Shown piece after piece: positions 34,372 to 49,700 of a stretch of 64,000 nucleotides of DNA. The stretch is from positions 3,634,298 to 3,698,297 of the forward strand of contig NZ_CP034072.1 in the NCBI RefSeq assembly GCF_003855255.1, written 5' to 3'. The position numbers and the translations under genes were made by a program. Under the pieces are notes generated by a model. It searched no databases. It was not told the DNA's origin and saw nothing but the letters and a program-made list of their open reading frames with translations. Numbering within the stretch: the stretch's first letter is position 1; every line of letters starts with the position of its first letter. This DNA comes from Mycolicibacterium nivoides (lineage in GTDB: Bacteria; Actinomycetota; Actinomycetes; Mycobacteriales; Mycobacteriaceae).

Positions 34372-34785
34372 CTAAATCACTTCCGGAAGCTGAATCACCT
34401 TAGGGACGCCCTTCTCGCAATCAAGGCAAACCCGGTGACCCGAACCCCATACCTTTGTGTTTTCTCGTGAGTACACGTGACCATTACGGCAACGGTTGAC
34501 CCGCGTCAGAACTTCTGGCTCATCCTCGGTGTGCCATTTCAGATTCACCAGCCGGTTATCTGTGGGATCACCATTAAGCCACCGTGGAGCACCCCCAGGT
34601 GGACGAGGGCCGACGAACGTCAGCAAGACCAGCATGTGTACCGCCCACGGCCTCCCAGCCGCTTTAACGCGCATGCAGCCCCGCTCGTCTGCCCACTCGG
34701 ACAGTTCCTTGCGAGGACCGCGAATCTTGCCCTGGTCGCTGGCCTCATACCCCTTAAGTTCTGGAATAGGAATATCAGCCCACAT
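34372..34785 (-). CDS. NUMOD4/HNH-type homing endonuclease
   Basis: 137 residues. IPELKGYEASDQGKIRG is the NUMOD4 DNA-binding motif, HMLVLLTFVGPRPP...GDPTDNRLVNLKW the HNH core, and CRNGHVYSR...CLDC a C-terminal zinc finger. It is flanked by a terminator, so it may be a mobile insertion in the operon. Confidence 0.85.
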   Translation of the reverse strand: MWADIPIPELKGYEASDQGKIRGPRKELSEWADERGCMRVKAAGRPWAVHMLVLLTFVGPRPPGGAPRWLNGDPTDNRLVNLKWHTEDEPEVLTRVNRCRNGHVYSRENTKVWGSGHRVCLDCEKGVPKVIQLPEVI

Positions 34786-37700
34786 TTGGGTACAACTTTC
34801 CCCTCTTTAATTAAATCATGACCAAGAGTTCCCTAGCGGGTCGCATGGAAAGTGAGCACGTCCCCGACGCGAAATAACGTCCGACCGTTAGCAGCTTTAT
34901 GCCGCCTGATCTTGTCCGGATGACGCTTAGCCCAGTTCCTCACGTCCCACTCCGAAATGCCGAACCGCTCAGACAGTTGCTTAGCGCTCAGCATTTCGTT
35001 CACGTCGATAATCGAGTTATCAGACACCCACGGCTGCCCGTACTCTGCCATCTTCTTATCGACTACCAGGCACGCCTCTAGGTCAATATCCGCTAGGGCT
35101 GACCGGTAGTGGTCAATGATCCTGCGGTACCGGTCGTCCTTAGTGTCCGCAGGCCACGGCCACTTAGCCACCGCCCGTACGCTCGTAAGCCCACCAGACC
35201 CGCAGCTCATCGAGCTTGTCGAACTTGCGACCGTAGTAATCCCAGAGCAGATGCTCACCAGGACTGAACGCCTCCGCGTGGTCCGCGTTCTGGTAGAAGA
35301 TGATGCCGTCCGGACGCCCAAAGTTGTAGCGGAACACCCCGCCGTCCGGATGGCTAACCAGGGCCAAGCCGTTAGCCGACCCCGCTAGCAATGTGTAGCT
35401 CACTAGTCCTCCTCGGGAGTGATTGAGAACTTGCCGCTGGCGAAGAGGTAGAGCGTGAGCGCGGCCCCAACGACCGCGCCCACGAACAACCCCGACAGGT
35501 AATTGACCACTAGCCGGAAACCACCAGCTCCCAAGAGTTCTGAATGGCCGCGTTATCGGCAGGCGTCTCCACCGACCGGTACGCAGGCTTATCCACGTCG
35601 ATAAGCAGCCACTTCCCCGGCTCGAATGAGAACGCGTACACGCCCTTGCTGTTCTTACGCAGCGTCCCCACCGGATCGTGAGTCCGCACGTGGTTAATGG
35701 CGTCCAGCACGGCTTGCAGCTTCACGTCCATGTTGGCGTGGACCTGGCCGATGGCCTTACGCGCGGCCTTCGTCTCAGCGGCAGTGAGGGTCAGTACCTC
35801 ACCGGTCCCCTGCTCGGTCGGCAACACCTGCGAGCGGGCCACCTCATGCGGCTGCACCGCGTGCCCAGCCTTACGGCCATTCAGCGTCAACGTGGGAGCC
35901 TTAGCAGCGTCCCGGTATGCCGCGTCAGCCGCGCTCATCCCGTACTCCACTTAGAACCACCCCTCAATCCGGTCGACAAAGCCCAGATTGAAAGCCTCCT
36001 GAGCGGTAAGCCACACGTCCTGGCGCGTCCACAGCGCCGCGAACTGCTCGGCAGAGCACTTGCCGCCGGACCGCTCGACGTAAATCTCACCGATACGCGT
36101 ATTCAGCTTCCGGTAGAACGCCATCGTGTCCTCAAGCTCACCGATCTTGCCCGCCGTCTGGCCGGACAGCTCGTGAACCATGAAGAACGACTCAGGGCCG
36201 ATAACCCGCTCGTCGGCAGCCTGCACCAGCACAGTCGCCATGCTCGCGGCCAGGCCACGGACAGTCATGGTCACCTTGTGCTGCCCGCCGCCGCTCAAGC
36301 TGTAGCGCGTCAGGTTGTCAAACAAGCTCAGGCCCGCCAGCGCGGAACCGCCGCCGGAGTGAATCTCGATGTTCATGTCGCACGTCGGGTCCAGCCGGTG
36401 CCAGAACTCAAGGTGCTGCGCGCACTCAGCGACGTTCTTAGAGTCCACGCCGCCGATGAAATAGTGCTGGTGAACCATATCGTCGGTCGCCTGGAAATGA
36501 CGCTCTGCGCGCTTCGCCTGCGCCGTCTGCAACTCCGCAAGTTCAGCCTTAGCCTGCGCCTCGCGCAGCTTAGCCGCCTTGAACGGGGCCTTAAACGGGT
36601 CGGTGCTCTTAATCAGAACGTCGTCTGCACCAATGCTCACTTAGTATTGCTCCAATCGCAACTCAGGCCCCGGTCGTAGAACACGCAGAACTTTTCGCCC
36701 TTGCGCGTCTTTAGGTAGCCATCCCAATACTGGGCACCAGACTCGGCATCACCGCCGTAGGTCTGCTTATCCTGAATGTTGGAGGCGCAGCCCGACAGCC
36801 CGAAAGCTGCCAGGACTGCGACCACCCCTGCGGCTTTACGCCACCGACTCAAGGTCAACCTCTCCCTTATCCAACTGCTTAGTCTCGTGCTCAAGGAACT
36901 TCGGCGACTTCGCCTTAAAGACGCGCGGAATCTGGCCCTCGATACGAACGCAGACACCCTCGTCAACCGTCTTACGGTCACTCAACGGCACCGGAGACTC
37001 ATCGAACTCGCCCGCATCCGGAGCCTCGGCCAACCGAATGTCTAGGTAGTTGTCGGAATACTCACGAATGGCGTATTCCTCACCCTCACCGCTCGGCACC
37101 CACCTAAAGCCGGACCACAACTGCGGCACCGTCTTAAGTTCCAGCGTCCGGCAGAAGTCCTTAACGCCTTCCCATGACAGGTCCGCGATAACACCCTTAG
37201 GGTTCACGGTCGCCACGCGGTAGACGTAAAGCTCACACTGCCCCGGCGGCAGGTCGTAGGTGTAGCCCCGCTGGATCGGCTCATCCTCGCTAACCCAGCC
37301 GATAAGCTCGCCGTAGATCATGAAGTTCTCAGGAATCTTGCCCTCAAGCTTCTCGCCGAACTTCGCCCACAGGTCGGACTTGTAGAAGTGGTTGTTCTCC
37401 GACCGGCCCTTAACCACGTTCCGAGAGCCGTACCTGTGCTGGTACTCGGCGTCTGGCGTAGCGATGCGCAGCCACTTGTTAACAACGACCCGCTCAAACC
37501 AACCCTTGTCGCGGTTGACCGGGATATTGCCGCCGCGCCAGCTCGTGCCGTGCAACTTCTGCGTCACTACTTCATGCTTAGGGTCACGGAAGTAATGCAG
37601 GTTCCGGAACAGATGCTCCGTGTCCAGATGCTTCGGGAACAGCCGCTCATCAACCTGCTTACGCACCTTGGGCTGCCCCTGCGTGGCCTGCTTCTTACCC

Positions 37701-40700
37701 TTCGCCACATACTTGCGGCAGATCGTGTGGCCGTTCAGCTTGTCGAACGTATCGCCCGGCTTGAGCGTCGACACGTCGTAGCCGGTGTAGGCCAGCGACG
37801 ACAACGGCATCAGCAGCGCGTCTGACTGGTGCTTACGCAGCCGGAGCGCCTTCACGCGGGCATTCGGCTCTAGGTAGCCGGTCTCGCTGGCGTCCCGGTT
37901 CAGCGTGGCCTCACGGAACAGGTTGTTTTCCCGCGCATAGTCGGCGTCAAGCTGAGTCTCGGCCATGAACAACACACGCAGCGCGCCCAGCTCGTAGCCC
38001 TCTTTCTGGGTGAGCGCCTGGTAGCCGAACATGGGCACGCCCACCAGGTTGTCGAGACCTTCCAGGAGAAGCCCCTGTGGCAACTTAACGATTGTCGCCG
38101 CGTAGTTTGCGCTCTCTGGTGCATCAAAGCTCATCAGTAACCCCGATCTAGCTTCTCGACCCACTTAGTGGCGACAGCCGCCACCTGGATCAGTTCAACG
38201 CGAAGCTTTTCCTTGTCGCCTAAGCGAGCTTCATCAACGGCTTCTGCGACTTCCTCTAGGAGGATGTCGGTGTAGGTGCATTTCCCAACCGCAGAACGGC
38301 TCTCCGTGACCTGCTTACAGTAGTCGCCGCTTAGGATCGGATAGTCAAGATCGGCAGTGATATCAGGGTGGTTCTGCTCACCCCACTTAGCCTCCTGCCG
38401 GGCGCGCTCAGCGGCGATTTCGTCAAGCACACTCACTTAACCCACCGCCCCTCAACACCCCACAAAATCCGGTCGATTACCTTAAGAACCTTGCGCCACG
38501 TCACTGCCGCCACCAGCCCTTTCCAAGTTTGTCCTGCAATTGCCGGTAAGTGGCCTCAACCCGCGTGACCTTAGTGCCATTAGGGATAGTGACCATCAAA
38601 CCGTCTAAGTCGTAAATGGTGTGATTTCCGCCGGGCCGTCGAATCTCGAAATTAAGCCCTCGCACTCGCGCGGCCTTGTCGATCTTTCGCAGCACAACGG
38701 AAGTTTTCTCATGAGACATTTCGTATCCTTACGGGCCGGGAGGTAGGGCCAGGGTCACTAGCCCTACCTCCGGAAATTTCGCCTACCAGGCCGGAGCGTC
38801 GTTACTCGCGGCAGACTGATAGCCGCCGCCACCGTTCTCCCGACGCTTACGAACGTTCTTCCCGACGAACTCGCCGTCGATTTCAAACACGGACCGCTTC
38901 TCGCCCTCGCGGGTCTCAAACGACCGCTGCTTGAGCTTGCCGATCACCACGACCGAATCGCCCTTACGCAGAGCCTCAGCCGCACCCTCGGCCAGCTCGC
39001 GCCACACGGTGGCACGGAGGAACAGCGTCTCCCCGTCCACCCACTCATCGCCCTTCTTAACCCGAGGCGTAGAAGCCACCGAGAACTGAGCGACGGCCAC
39101 GCCCGACTCAAGGAACCGCAATTCCGGATCAGCGGTAAGGTTGCCCTGAATCGTAATTTCAGCGTTTGGCACGTTTCTCCTTTGATTTCATTTCGCAATA
39201 ATCTTCGTACTGCGCTTTCGTTAAGACGTTCCCGCAATCCGCGTTAGTGCAGTAAATGCGGTCCTCGCCCACCCATCCCCCGAGAGTGGGTAAAGCGCAC
39301 TCAGGACATGGGACGCGCCTCCGCTCCCACACCCTTTGCAGCCCGATAATCCCGTCAGCCTTTGAATGCACCGAACGGATATCGAGCGCCACGTCTAAGC
39401 CGTAGTTAAACGTGATTAGGTCACATACCTCGTACCCCTGCGCGCGCTGAATTACCGCGCGAATCTGGCCGATCAGATCAACGACCGTCAGGTTTAACGG
39501 AGCCTTAGGCTCTGCCGACGAACTGACTTTCGACTGCCCCACCGAACCGGGCACGTAGCCCTTATATGTTTCGAGCAAGTCGGAATAAGTCGGGAGTTCA
39601 TCTAGGCACTTCTGAATGTCCTTAACGCAGCCGTCGCACAGCGGACGGAGCGACACCAACGCCGGGCCGTCCGGAGTGCGACTGACACACCTGCGCCCTG
39701 CCCGGCAGCGTTCCGCTAGTCCCATGCGTCGATCAACCCTTCTAGGAATCCATCGAATAGGTCAGCCAGGAACCGCCGCCAGTTCCGGCGCGGCTTACGC
39801 CGCCTACGCATCGTGCGGAAACTGGGACAGCCAGCGGATCAGGTCTGCTACCTCAGGGGTATCGTCCCGGTAAGGCACCAAGACGTTAATAACCTCGCCC
39901 GGCGTCTCATGCAGCGAATACCAGACAGCATTTGAACAGCCCTGAGCGACCCTTACCGAGTGGTACTCGCCGCCGTTAGCGAACGTGAACGCGTAGTCCA
40001 ACACGCCACACTTGAGCTTGATACTGGCCTTAAGCCGCATTGCTTTCCTCCTTAAGGATTTCCCGGCGCTCCGCTTCCGTGGTTCCGCCCCAAACGCCTT
40101 GCGTGCGGTCGAAATAGTCAGGGTGTGCGCGGTCCCAATCGAGCGCCGCGTCTAGGCACTTCCGTTTAGCCGGGCAGCCGTTGCATACGACGCGGGCCTC
40201 CGCGACCTGCTTACGCCCGCCAGCCCCCGCCTTAGGAAAGAACGGGTCGTCGTCAGCGTCGATGACAGTCCCTTTGCAGGCCGCTCCCGGCAGATCAGGA
40301 ATATCCAGTTCAGGGATAAGCTTGCTGCGCACACCGCTTACATTGGTGACGGGAATGCTGAACGCACTTCCGCGATTAATCGCATTAGCGTGGAACCGCA
40401 TTTCAACACCTACACGCTGGTTGACTGAATACACTTACGCAGCCTCTCCGTGAATTTCCCACTCGCTCTTACCGACGAACTCGCCGCGCTCCACAGCCAG
40501 CGCGTACCGACTGTCCGGCACTAACCCGCCTCGGATTCCGAAGCGCAAGGTTTTGCACATGCCGTATTCCTCACGCATCGCGGCCTCTAGGCACTGCTCC
40601 CGCACGTCGCACATGGTGTTGCAGACGCGCTTAGGCGCTTCTGTCGATCCACCCTTAAGCGGGAAGAACATTTCGGGGTCAATGAACTGGCAGGTCGCAA

Positions 40701-43700
40701 GCTCCCGCCAGTTCGATTCCGGTTTCGCCAACTTCCCAAATCCTTATCTCAATCCGTGGATTTTTCGTATCCGAGTCCGTTACTGCCATCCGTGTCTGTT
40801 TGACGTACTTAGAGTTGTCGTCAGGCCAAACGTCAGCCTTCACCAATCCGTCTAAGGCACCCTTAACAAAAGGGCCAAGCGAATCGGAATCGGTAGCGCG
40901 CCGAGTGGGCGTGTACCAGAGGAATGACACGACGGACGGACCTAAGTCCTTAATGCCCGCCCGCCGTGCCAGTAGGGCCACCACGTCCCCTACCTCTTGC
41001 TTAGCCTTTCGGACCACTGCCCAATGTGCGCGCCGCTGATCGTTGGCGGTCATTGGTGGCCGTTTGAAAGGCGCTACTAGCAGGTGCTCCAAAACCATCC
41101 CCCGTTAGGGGAGGGGGAAAGTTAGTTAGATGGGTGCGCAGCACAGACCTCTCCGCTTCGATTCGGGTCTTGGGCCAGGCTTGGGGCGTCATGGGAACCA
41201 TCCCGCCTTGGGATAGGGTCAACCACCCTTTAACGCACCCATCCAAGTCATTTACTGAAACTCGATGCGCAATTCCTGCACTTCTGCGTTGCAGTCGCGG
41301 GTCTGAACAACCCTGTCTAGCCAGTCCAGCCCGGCAACCTCAAGCACACGCTTCTTTGCGTCGTACTTAACGACTGCGTTAGTGCCCGGCACCGGGAACG
41401 TCGCCCCGGCTGGCGTGATGCTAATGGTCGCCATCAGGCCCCTCCTCGGAATAAAGCTCATCCACGTAGGTGTCCATCGCCTTGATTGCCCGCGCTAAGA
41501 CAATGACCACTACGACTGCCACGAACCCGAAGATCACCAGGCCGAGCATTAGAAGTCCCCCGGCTGCACTTGCAGGCACTTAAGGCCCAGCGACCGCCAC
41601 AGGTTCACAACCTGGTCCCGGTCGTCCAGCACAAAGCGCACGTTGTACTTGCCGCGAATGTTCTGGTCGAACAGGTCGTACTTGACCAGGTAATCCGGCA
41701 GCTTGTTACCGTGCTCATCCTTAGCGCCGGTAGGCCGCATGTGCAGCTCGTCGTAAGGAATGGCGTTCTTCCACAACCATTCCTGAGTCGCCACCCGGCA
41801 CGAGTCGTCCCGGCCCGACACGATCAGCACGTGGACACCGTTCGGACCGCCGTAGTAGTCCACCAGGCCGACCAGCCACCGAATCTGCTCATCAACCACG
41901 TCGGTGTGGACCTGCGTGTAGTCGAACGGCGACCGGCCCGCCATGTGCGCCACCGTGCCGTCGATATCAACGATGATGGCCTCCGGCAGACCCTCAATCC
42001 ACTCGACCGGCTTAGGGTCGAACGACGGGGGAGCCTGAATATTCGGCCAGTTCTTAATCGGGTGACGCTTAGCCATCCGGTTAATCACTTCGGCACCCAC
42101 CGAGCGCTCGCCAGCCTCGCCGCGCTTAAAGTCCCGCACGATGCAGTACGAAGCGGGAGTGAGCACGTCGACACGCTCGAAATTCGCGCCGTACATGCTC
42201 GCCATCTTCGCCCACTTACGCAGATAAGACGGCTCCAAGTGGGTAGCGTCGACCACCACGGAGATACCGGCCTTAAGCAGTGCGCTAACCTGCGCACGCT
42301 CAACTACCGTTACCTCATCCTCGCGCTCTTTCACGCCCGAGAAATACGTGCCATGAAGCATGTAGCGCAGATCGTCGCGGCATACAACAACCGCGCCGTT
42401 CTCATCAGCGATTTCACGCGCCCTGGTGGACTTACCAGAGCCGGGGTAACCCCGCATCGCCCATAAGGTCGTCATTCCGACCCCCTCTCTTGCTCGCTTT
42501 CAAGTACAACACGTGTACTCCGGAAACATGCGAAAGTGTCCGAAAAGTCGGACACCCTCACCTACCTCTGACGCGCTAGAACGTCTCTGACCTGCGCAAA
42601 CGACTGCCGGCCTAGGAACTTTCCGTTCTCCCACACAGGACGGAGCAAGCTCGCCTTCTCGTCCTCAATCGTGGCGTTCTGCTTGAGCGCCAGATCGCCC
42701 CAGATGTTCTCCAACACCGACAACCGGCCCGTAGCGGACTTCTTGGTCCCGTCGTCGGTCACCGGATTCTTGAGCAGGTTGTAACCCTTGCCGTCGACCT
42801 CAGCCCACGTCGCTTTCATCGCGGACCCGAACGTGTCGCGGGTGTTGTACTGGTACGTGTACGACCCGACGCCAAACACCACGTTGGACGACGCGTAGCC
42901 CAGCTTCTCCATACGCGCAGTGATGCTCGCAGCGCGCTCAACCGTGATTGAGTCGCCGTAAATCACACCGACGTGCGGATCAAGCTCAATGAACCCGGCA
43001 GCGTTTTTCTTGCCGCCGAAGTGCTCGTAGAGCAGCCCCAGCACGCCCATCCACTCGTTAGAGGAAACTGGCGCGTCTGTATCGCCACAAATGATCTTCT
43101 CTGGATCGCCAGAGTCGGGCCGGATCACCAGCTTGCCGTCCCGCGCCATGATTTCCTTGCGCAGGGTCGGCAAATAAGTATTCAGCACGCGCCAAAGATC
43201 GAACGTGTCACTGACAACGCTAACGATGCCGGACGGGTACAGGTCCAGCAGCCGCTTAAACGTCTCAAGCTCCCCGACCGTCTCAATGCCGGTACACATA
43301 ACCGAATGCTCGGTAGCCGGAACTGACCCCGCCACGTAATCGCCGCCGTAGTAGCGGTCGATCCAATCCAGCGACACCAGCGAGTCCGTACCGGTAAAGC
43401 TCAGCAGATGAGCCGCGCCCGACGCCGCCGCGCTCTCATGCGACGACATGCCCCGGTATGAGAAGTCATGGCACTGCCAGTCGACGCCCGCCAGGTCCGC
43501 ACCGGTCCGCAGAGCCGCGCTCTCAAGCACCCGCCGGTACTGCTTAGCGATGGTCGCGCTCGTGCTGGCCTGCCACACCCCGGCGCTAAGGCCGGTCTCG
43601 ATGTAGTTGGTCAGCCAGTAGAACGACTCGTGGGTGTTCTCCACCGTGAACGACGGCACCCCGATAGGCACTAGCGTCCCCTCAGGCACCGCGCAGAACC

Positions 43701-46700
43701 GCAGCGGCAGGAACCCCAGCCCATGCAACTGCCGAATATGGTCCGACCCAATCGAGTGGGCTACATCCGGCCCGAGAATCTGAGCAACGCGCTCCTCGTA
43801 AAGCGCTGCAACCTCATTCTCCTTAGCCGCGAAGAACGGTTCGAAAGCCTCCATCAGGTGCTTAGCGATGTAAGCCTGCAACCCGAAATGGACGACCTTA
43901 TCGACGCCCGGCAGCCGAGACTTGCGGTTGGTGTAATTGGAGTAGACCCGCGTCACGTCGCCGCTAAGCGCGTACTGGTCGACGTGGCCCAGCTTGTACG
44001 CGTCCGTCTCGAATAGCGCCGCGACCGGCGCAAATTTCGTGCTCACCCTATCCCCTTAAGGTCAACCATTGCCTGGTGCATGTAGGTAAATGTCGGCACA
44101 ATCGACGTAGCGACACCCACTCGGTTATGGCCGGGGTGAGAGTCTGTCGTCATAATGCGCCCGTAGTAATTGCGCAGATTGGTAGCGGCCCCAGAGAAGA
44201 TGCCGTGGGTAACCCACAGGTCGATATTCTCCTTAGGGAGGAACGTGTCATGCGACAGCATTAGGAAAGTGCTACCGCCGTCGCAGATATCGTCAACTAC
44301 CAGGTACTTCCCACTCTTGGGCAGGTTGGGCACCTTAATTTCGTAAATCTGGCCGGTGTCAAAGTCGCGGTCCTTCTCGGCCACATACAGGTCCAGCCCG
44401 TATTCCTTAGCGACCGCCTCGGCCCGATCCCTCGCGCCCTTATCTGGCGCGATGATGCCGTCATACCGCCAGTGCCCCTGGCTCTCTAACGCCCTATTCA
44501 GCAGGGGCAGAGGATCAAGCGGACAGATGTTCCTGACCAGCCGGTTAGCGACCGGCGAATGCGGGTCAATGACAATGACGTGCTCCGCATACGCGCAGTT
44601 GTTGATCATGTCCGCATACACCCGCAGACCGAACGGCGTCCCCCGGTCCGCGCGGGCAGCCGGAAGGTACGGCAGGAACAACACGAACGCCTGGCCCTGT
44701 TGCGCAGCGTGGTCGGCCAGCAACAGCGCGGTTACCAGGTCGTCCGTACTCGCGCCCCGAACGTCCGCAATCCACGTCACGCCCTCCAAGTCCAGAGGCG
44801 ACAACATGTTCTTAAGGTGCAGCTCCCCGCCGGGGAACTTGAACGGCTCCGCAGCCGCGTTAATGGTGCCTAGTTTCTCCGCATAGACCTTTAGATGAAC
44901 GGCCACTTGCCCCCCAGCCCTAGAAACTTGGAAATGTTGTAGACCAGGTGTGACTTAGCAAGCTCGTCCACGGTCTCGTCGTCCAGCACTTCCCCTATCG
45001 GGTTCTCGTAGTCCTCGTCAGAATTAGTCACGCGGGTAGTCCTCCTCGTCGTCGTAACCGCCCTCGCAGCGCTCACAAGCACCGTGGCGGCATCCATAAG
45101 TCGACTGGCCGCAACCTGAACAGCGGTCTCTAACTGGCGTAAACGTGCTCACTCGGGTACCTCCATTGCCCCGCCGCGAATACCTCGATTACCTGTTCAC
45201 GCTCAGCCCACTTAGCGCACTCGTTAAACACCGGACACTTGTCACACAAGAGCCGCATTTCAACGTGGTCACGCCAGCTAAGCGTTTCGACCCGACCGGT
45301 AAAACGGTCGTCGTTATCGCAAACCGCCTCGTCTTGCCAACGCAGCGGCTTACCTTCCATCAGGGCCTTAATATCAACGCTCACGTGATCCTCTGGTAGT
45401 GGCCCTCGAAATTCAGAGCCAGATCGCCCATTCGGCCATTCCGGTTCTTACCGATGATCATTTGGATAATGCCGGGATCGTCCTCGTCGTTATGCAACAG
45501 GAGAACCACGTCGCTATCCTGCTCAATCGCTCCCGACTCGCGGAGGTCCGCAATAGTCGGCGCACGCGGCTTACCGTCCTTAACGGGACCGCGATTCAAC
45601 TGCGCACACTGGACCATCGCCACGTTAAGCTCACGCGCCGCAATCTTTAGCGACCGCGACATGTGCGACACCTGCTGCTCGCGCGAAACCTTGCTATCGG
45701 ACGGCTTAACCAATTGCAGGTAGTCAACGACTACGACGCCCAGGTTTCCGATTGCCCGACAGTGAGCCACGATCTGCTCCGTGGTGATCGTTGCCCGGTC
45801 CACGACCTGTAGCGGAATGGCGTCGTTCAGCTTAATGAAATTGTCGATCTTCTCGCGGTCCGTAAGGTCCAAGTCCTTACGCATGATCTTTGAGAAGTCG
45901 ACGCTCGACCCGGCAGCCATCAACCGCGAAGTAACCTCGTCGGTCGACATTTCCAGCGTGAAGAATGCGGACGGGAAACCCCAAAAGGCTGCATTGCTCG
46001 CTAGCTGCAATGCAGCGACACTCTTTCCGACGCCCGGCCTGGCGGCAATGGTGTAGAGCCTGCCGCGCTGTAGCCCACCGTTCAGGCGTGCATTGAGCGC
46101 TTCCCAAGGTGTCTTGATATAGCCCTCTGCGGTTGTCTGCCAGTGTTCCCAGGACGCGATCATTTGCCCGAACTCGAGCGCCCGGTCGTCCGGCTCGTGT
46201 TCCTGGCGGAAGAACTTCTCACCCTCCCCCATCAGGCAGGCAACGTCGTCGGTCGTCGTGGTCTCGGCGTAGGCCAGTTGCTTAAGCCGGTTGCCCAGCT
46301 CAGCCATGCGCCGGAGCTTGGCCTTGTCGAGAACCATCCGCGCGTACGCCTCGGCGTTAGTAGCAGTAGGCGTGTTCTCCATGCAGGTCAGAAGGTACGG
46401 TGCCCCGCCGATCCTGCGGAGCTGGCCGCGCGTCTCTAGTTCCTTAGCGACGGTCATTGCGTCGACAGCCTCACCGGCTGCCAGCAGGCCCATCGCCGCC
46501 GCAAAGATATCGGCGTGGATCGGACGGTAAAAGTCCTCGACCGTGATTAACGTCGAAAGCGTGTTAAGCGCCTTAGACGACAAGAGCAGCGACCCAATAA
46601 CGCACTGCTCGGCAGTCTGATCATTAGGTGGCTGTGCCTCAGTCAAGCTGCAACCCTTCCACGGAGTTCATTCAGCCAATCCCGTTTAGCGCGGTCCATC

Positions 46701-49700
46701 CAAACCCGACGCTCACTCACGTCAAGGCCATCCGGCGGAACGGGAGGCGAGAAGATATATCCGTAAGCCTTAAGCGGCGAAACCTGCCCCGTCTTAAGGC
46801 ACTCAGTGATCGTGTTCCTAAGTGTGGCCGCGCGCTGCGCCTCTTTCTGCGCCTCACTAACCAAGCTGGGCAGAATGCCCGGCCCGAAGTCCTTAGCGAG
46901 CCAGAGGTTAAGCGCACGTTCCAAAATTTCTGGGTCGATACCCTCACGCAGCAGCTCAGCCGTCTTTTTGACTAGCTGTTGCCGGATAGCGAACGGGTGG
47001 GATTCCGGAATTACCTTCCGGACCAGCTTGCCCGCCTCGGTGTTCGGCTCAACGTCGTCGTTCCAGTGCTCGTAGTCGTTGAACTGAATGCCGATGAACT
47101 CGCCGTCCTTATCGACCCTGCGCCAAAGCCTGGCTTTCACCAGTGCGTTAGCCTCGTCGCGTGTTCCCAGCTCTAGGGCCACATCGCGCGGGACGAACCC
47201 GCCGGATCGGTTATCCCGAGTCCACGCGTTGGCTTTGACCCAAAGGCCAAGCGCAGCGTTACCGGCCTGCTTAGCCTTTGGGTGGTCCCAGAACTTCCGG
47301 TGGATTTTCCCGAAGTCGCTCATCCCAGCGGGAGGCCCCCGAAGCCGATGCCGCCGGTCGACGGGTCCAGGTGGATACCGCCGCCCAGGTCGATACCGAT
47401 ACCGCCCTTAGGGCTGATAACGAAGCCTGAGCCGGAGTCGCCGGAGCTGGTGCCAGAGTCGGTGCTGATCCCGTTCTCAGCGCTCGGCTGGCACGCGGTC
47501 ATAGCTAAAGCCGTCCCGAATGCTGCCAGGAGCACCTTGAGGTTTCTCGACATGCTGAATCCCTCCATCGTTGGTTAAGAGAACCCACGTCGACCCCCGC
47601 CAAAGCAGGGGAATCTCAGCAGGGTTTTGCCAAGGGCGCACATGCCAGCCCTGCGTTTCCGCTTGGGCTGGGTGGTGCTCAATCCATCCGTGGCAGCCGG
47701 TCGTACCGTGACCGCACACCAGGACGCAGTTTTCAGCCGTCCACAAGCCGCCCTGAGAGCGTTTGAGGCGATGGTGAAGGGTGAGGTTGCCCCACCGGGT
47801 ACATCGCTCACAGAAGCCCTCAGAGCGGACCTTGAGTAGACGGCGGCATTTCGCCTCAGACAAGGGCTAGGACGAACAGGATGAACACGACGGTCCAAAC
47901 CACCGCCCACACTTGGGAGTCATCCATTACCACTCACCCCTGCCTGCATTCGCATACGCCTGACGCACCGAAGCGCCCACCGAACGAATAGCGTCCAACT
48001 TCGAGCTAAGCGCCCGGTTGTTGTCCTTCGCGTACTCGTAAGCGACAGCCCACGCGTCCCGCTCATCTTCGGCGGTCATGACTTCATCAACGATGTTCGC
48101 CGCGACCTTTTTCTCAGTCTGCGGACCCTTATGGGCCATGAACGCCCGAGCGTAAGCACGCTTATATGCGCGCTCCGTTTCTAGCTTCTTCTCGTGAGAA
48201 TCCCGCGCCGTGATAATCCCTGCCGAGATATCGTTAACGGTCGCTAAGATGTCCTGCTCTACGGAGACCGGATTGTACTCACTCAACGTTCCCCCTTACT
48301 TGACGAACTCAACCGGCAAAGGAATGCGCAAAGCCAGCGCGATAGCTACGCGGTGGTGCCCATCCCAAACCCGCTTATCGGGGCCAACCGAAACCGGTTT
48401 AGTGATTCCACCCGACGAGACAACCTCGTCAAGCAGCGCCAAGGTACGTGCCTGGTCTGCCGTCCAGAGGTATTGCAGCTCGTTAGGCCAGCCGTGGTCG
48501 CTATCGCCGGGCTGGTAAATGCCGATGAACGTGTCCGCATCGAACACCTGAGATTTGACATCGCTCAAAGCGCCTGCCTCGGTTCCAGATTCCAGAACCG
48601 GCGCGAGTCCCCGTAATCAAGACAGCCCTCGCACACCAGCTTGTGATCGTGCGAACCGACCGCGAACTCAGCCTCCTTAACGAAGCAAAGCTCACACGGA
48701 ACCACGATGCCCTGTGGAGCGTCGACCAGCTCCACAGGGATACCTGCAATCGTGTTGTTGAACATTAGACGGTGACCGCCCCTGTCTCTAGAAGGTTCGT
48801 AAACGCCGTGACCTCTTCGGCAGTGGCGTCCTTAAGCTCCCGACCCTTGTTGTGCTCCGCGAACTTGTTAGCGATGCCGTTCAAGTCCCAGCTCTTAGCG
48901 GTCGCCAGCTCACGCAGCTTCGCGCGGGCCGTAGCGGAATCCGCGTTCCCGACCGGCGCGGGAGGCTGCATCCGCGCGGCGGTAGCCGGAGTGGCCCGCT
49001 CATGCGACTCAGCGTCAGGGTCCGGATCGTCCGTAGGAATCATCAGCGATTGCAGCAGGAACGTCCGCAGCGCGACCGATTCGGCCTTAGTCATCGACTT
49101 ATCGCCGGAGTCGGCAGCTTCGCCGTACGCCTTACCGTCGAAGTAGTCACCGGCAGGCCCATACACACGGAAACCCATTTCCACGGTCCGGTTACACATC
49201 TGACCGCCCTTAGCGGTCTGGTAACGCTCCGCGTCATGAGCGCGCGCCTGAGGAACAACCGTCACGCCATGCGCGCGCAGCGCCGGGCCAACCGCATTCA
49301 TTACCGCGTCGATGCCACGGAAATTGAACTTCTGGCCCTGGTTGTACGAATCCTTGCGAATGGACTGCACGTCCCGCATGACGAGGTTCCACGCCTCAAA
49401 GACGGTGGGGACCTCGGACTTGTCCCACTGGGGAGCGTTCTTAAGCTCCTCCTCAAGGGACTCGATCTTGGCGTCGGACTCCGCTAGCGCGGTCTCCAAC
49501 TCAGCTTTGGTTGCGGTCAACTACGCCCCGTTCTTTGCCTTGGCCCACACCACGGACTGACGACCACTCGCCAGCCGCTTACGCGCGCCGGTATCCACCA
49601 CAAGCCCCTGCCGCACCAGCTCAGACCGACGAGTCCGCAGACCCGAAGGCGACTGAGGCAGCACCGCGCCCCACTTGGACCGGTTGTAAACCCGCGCGAT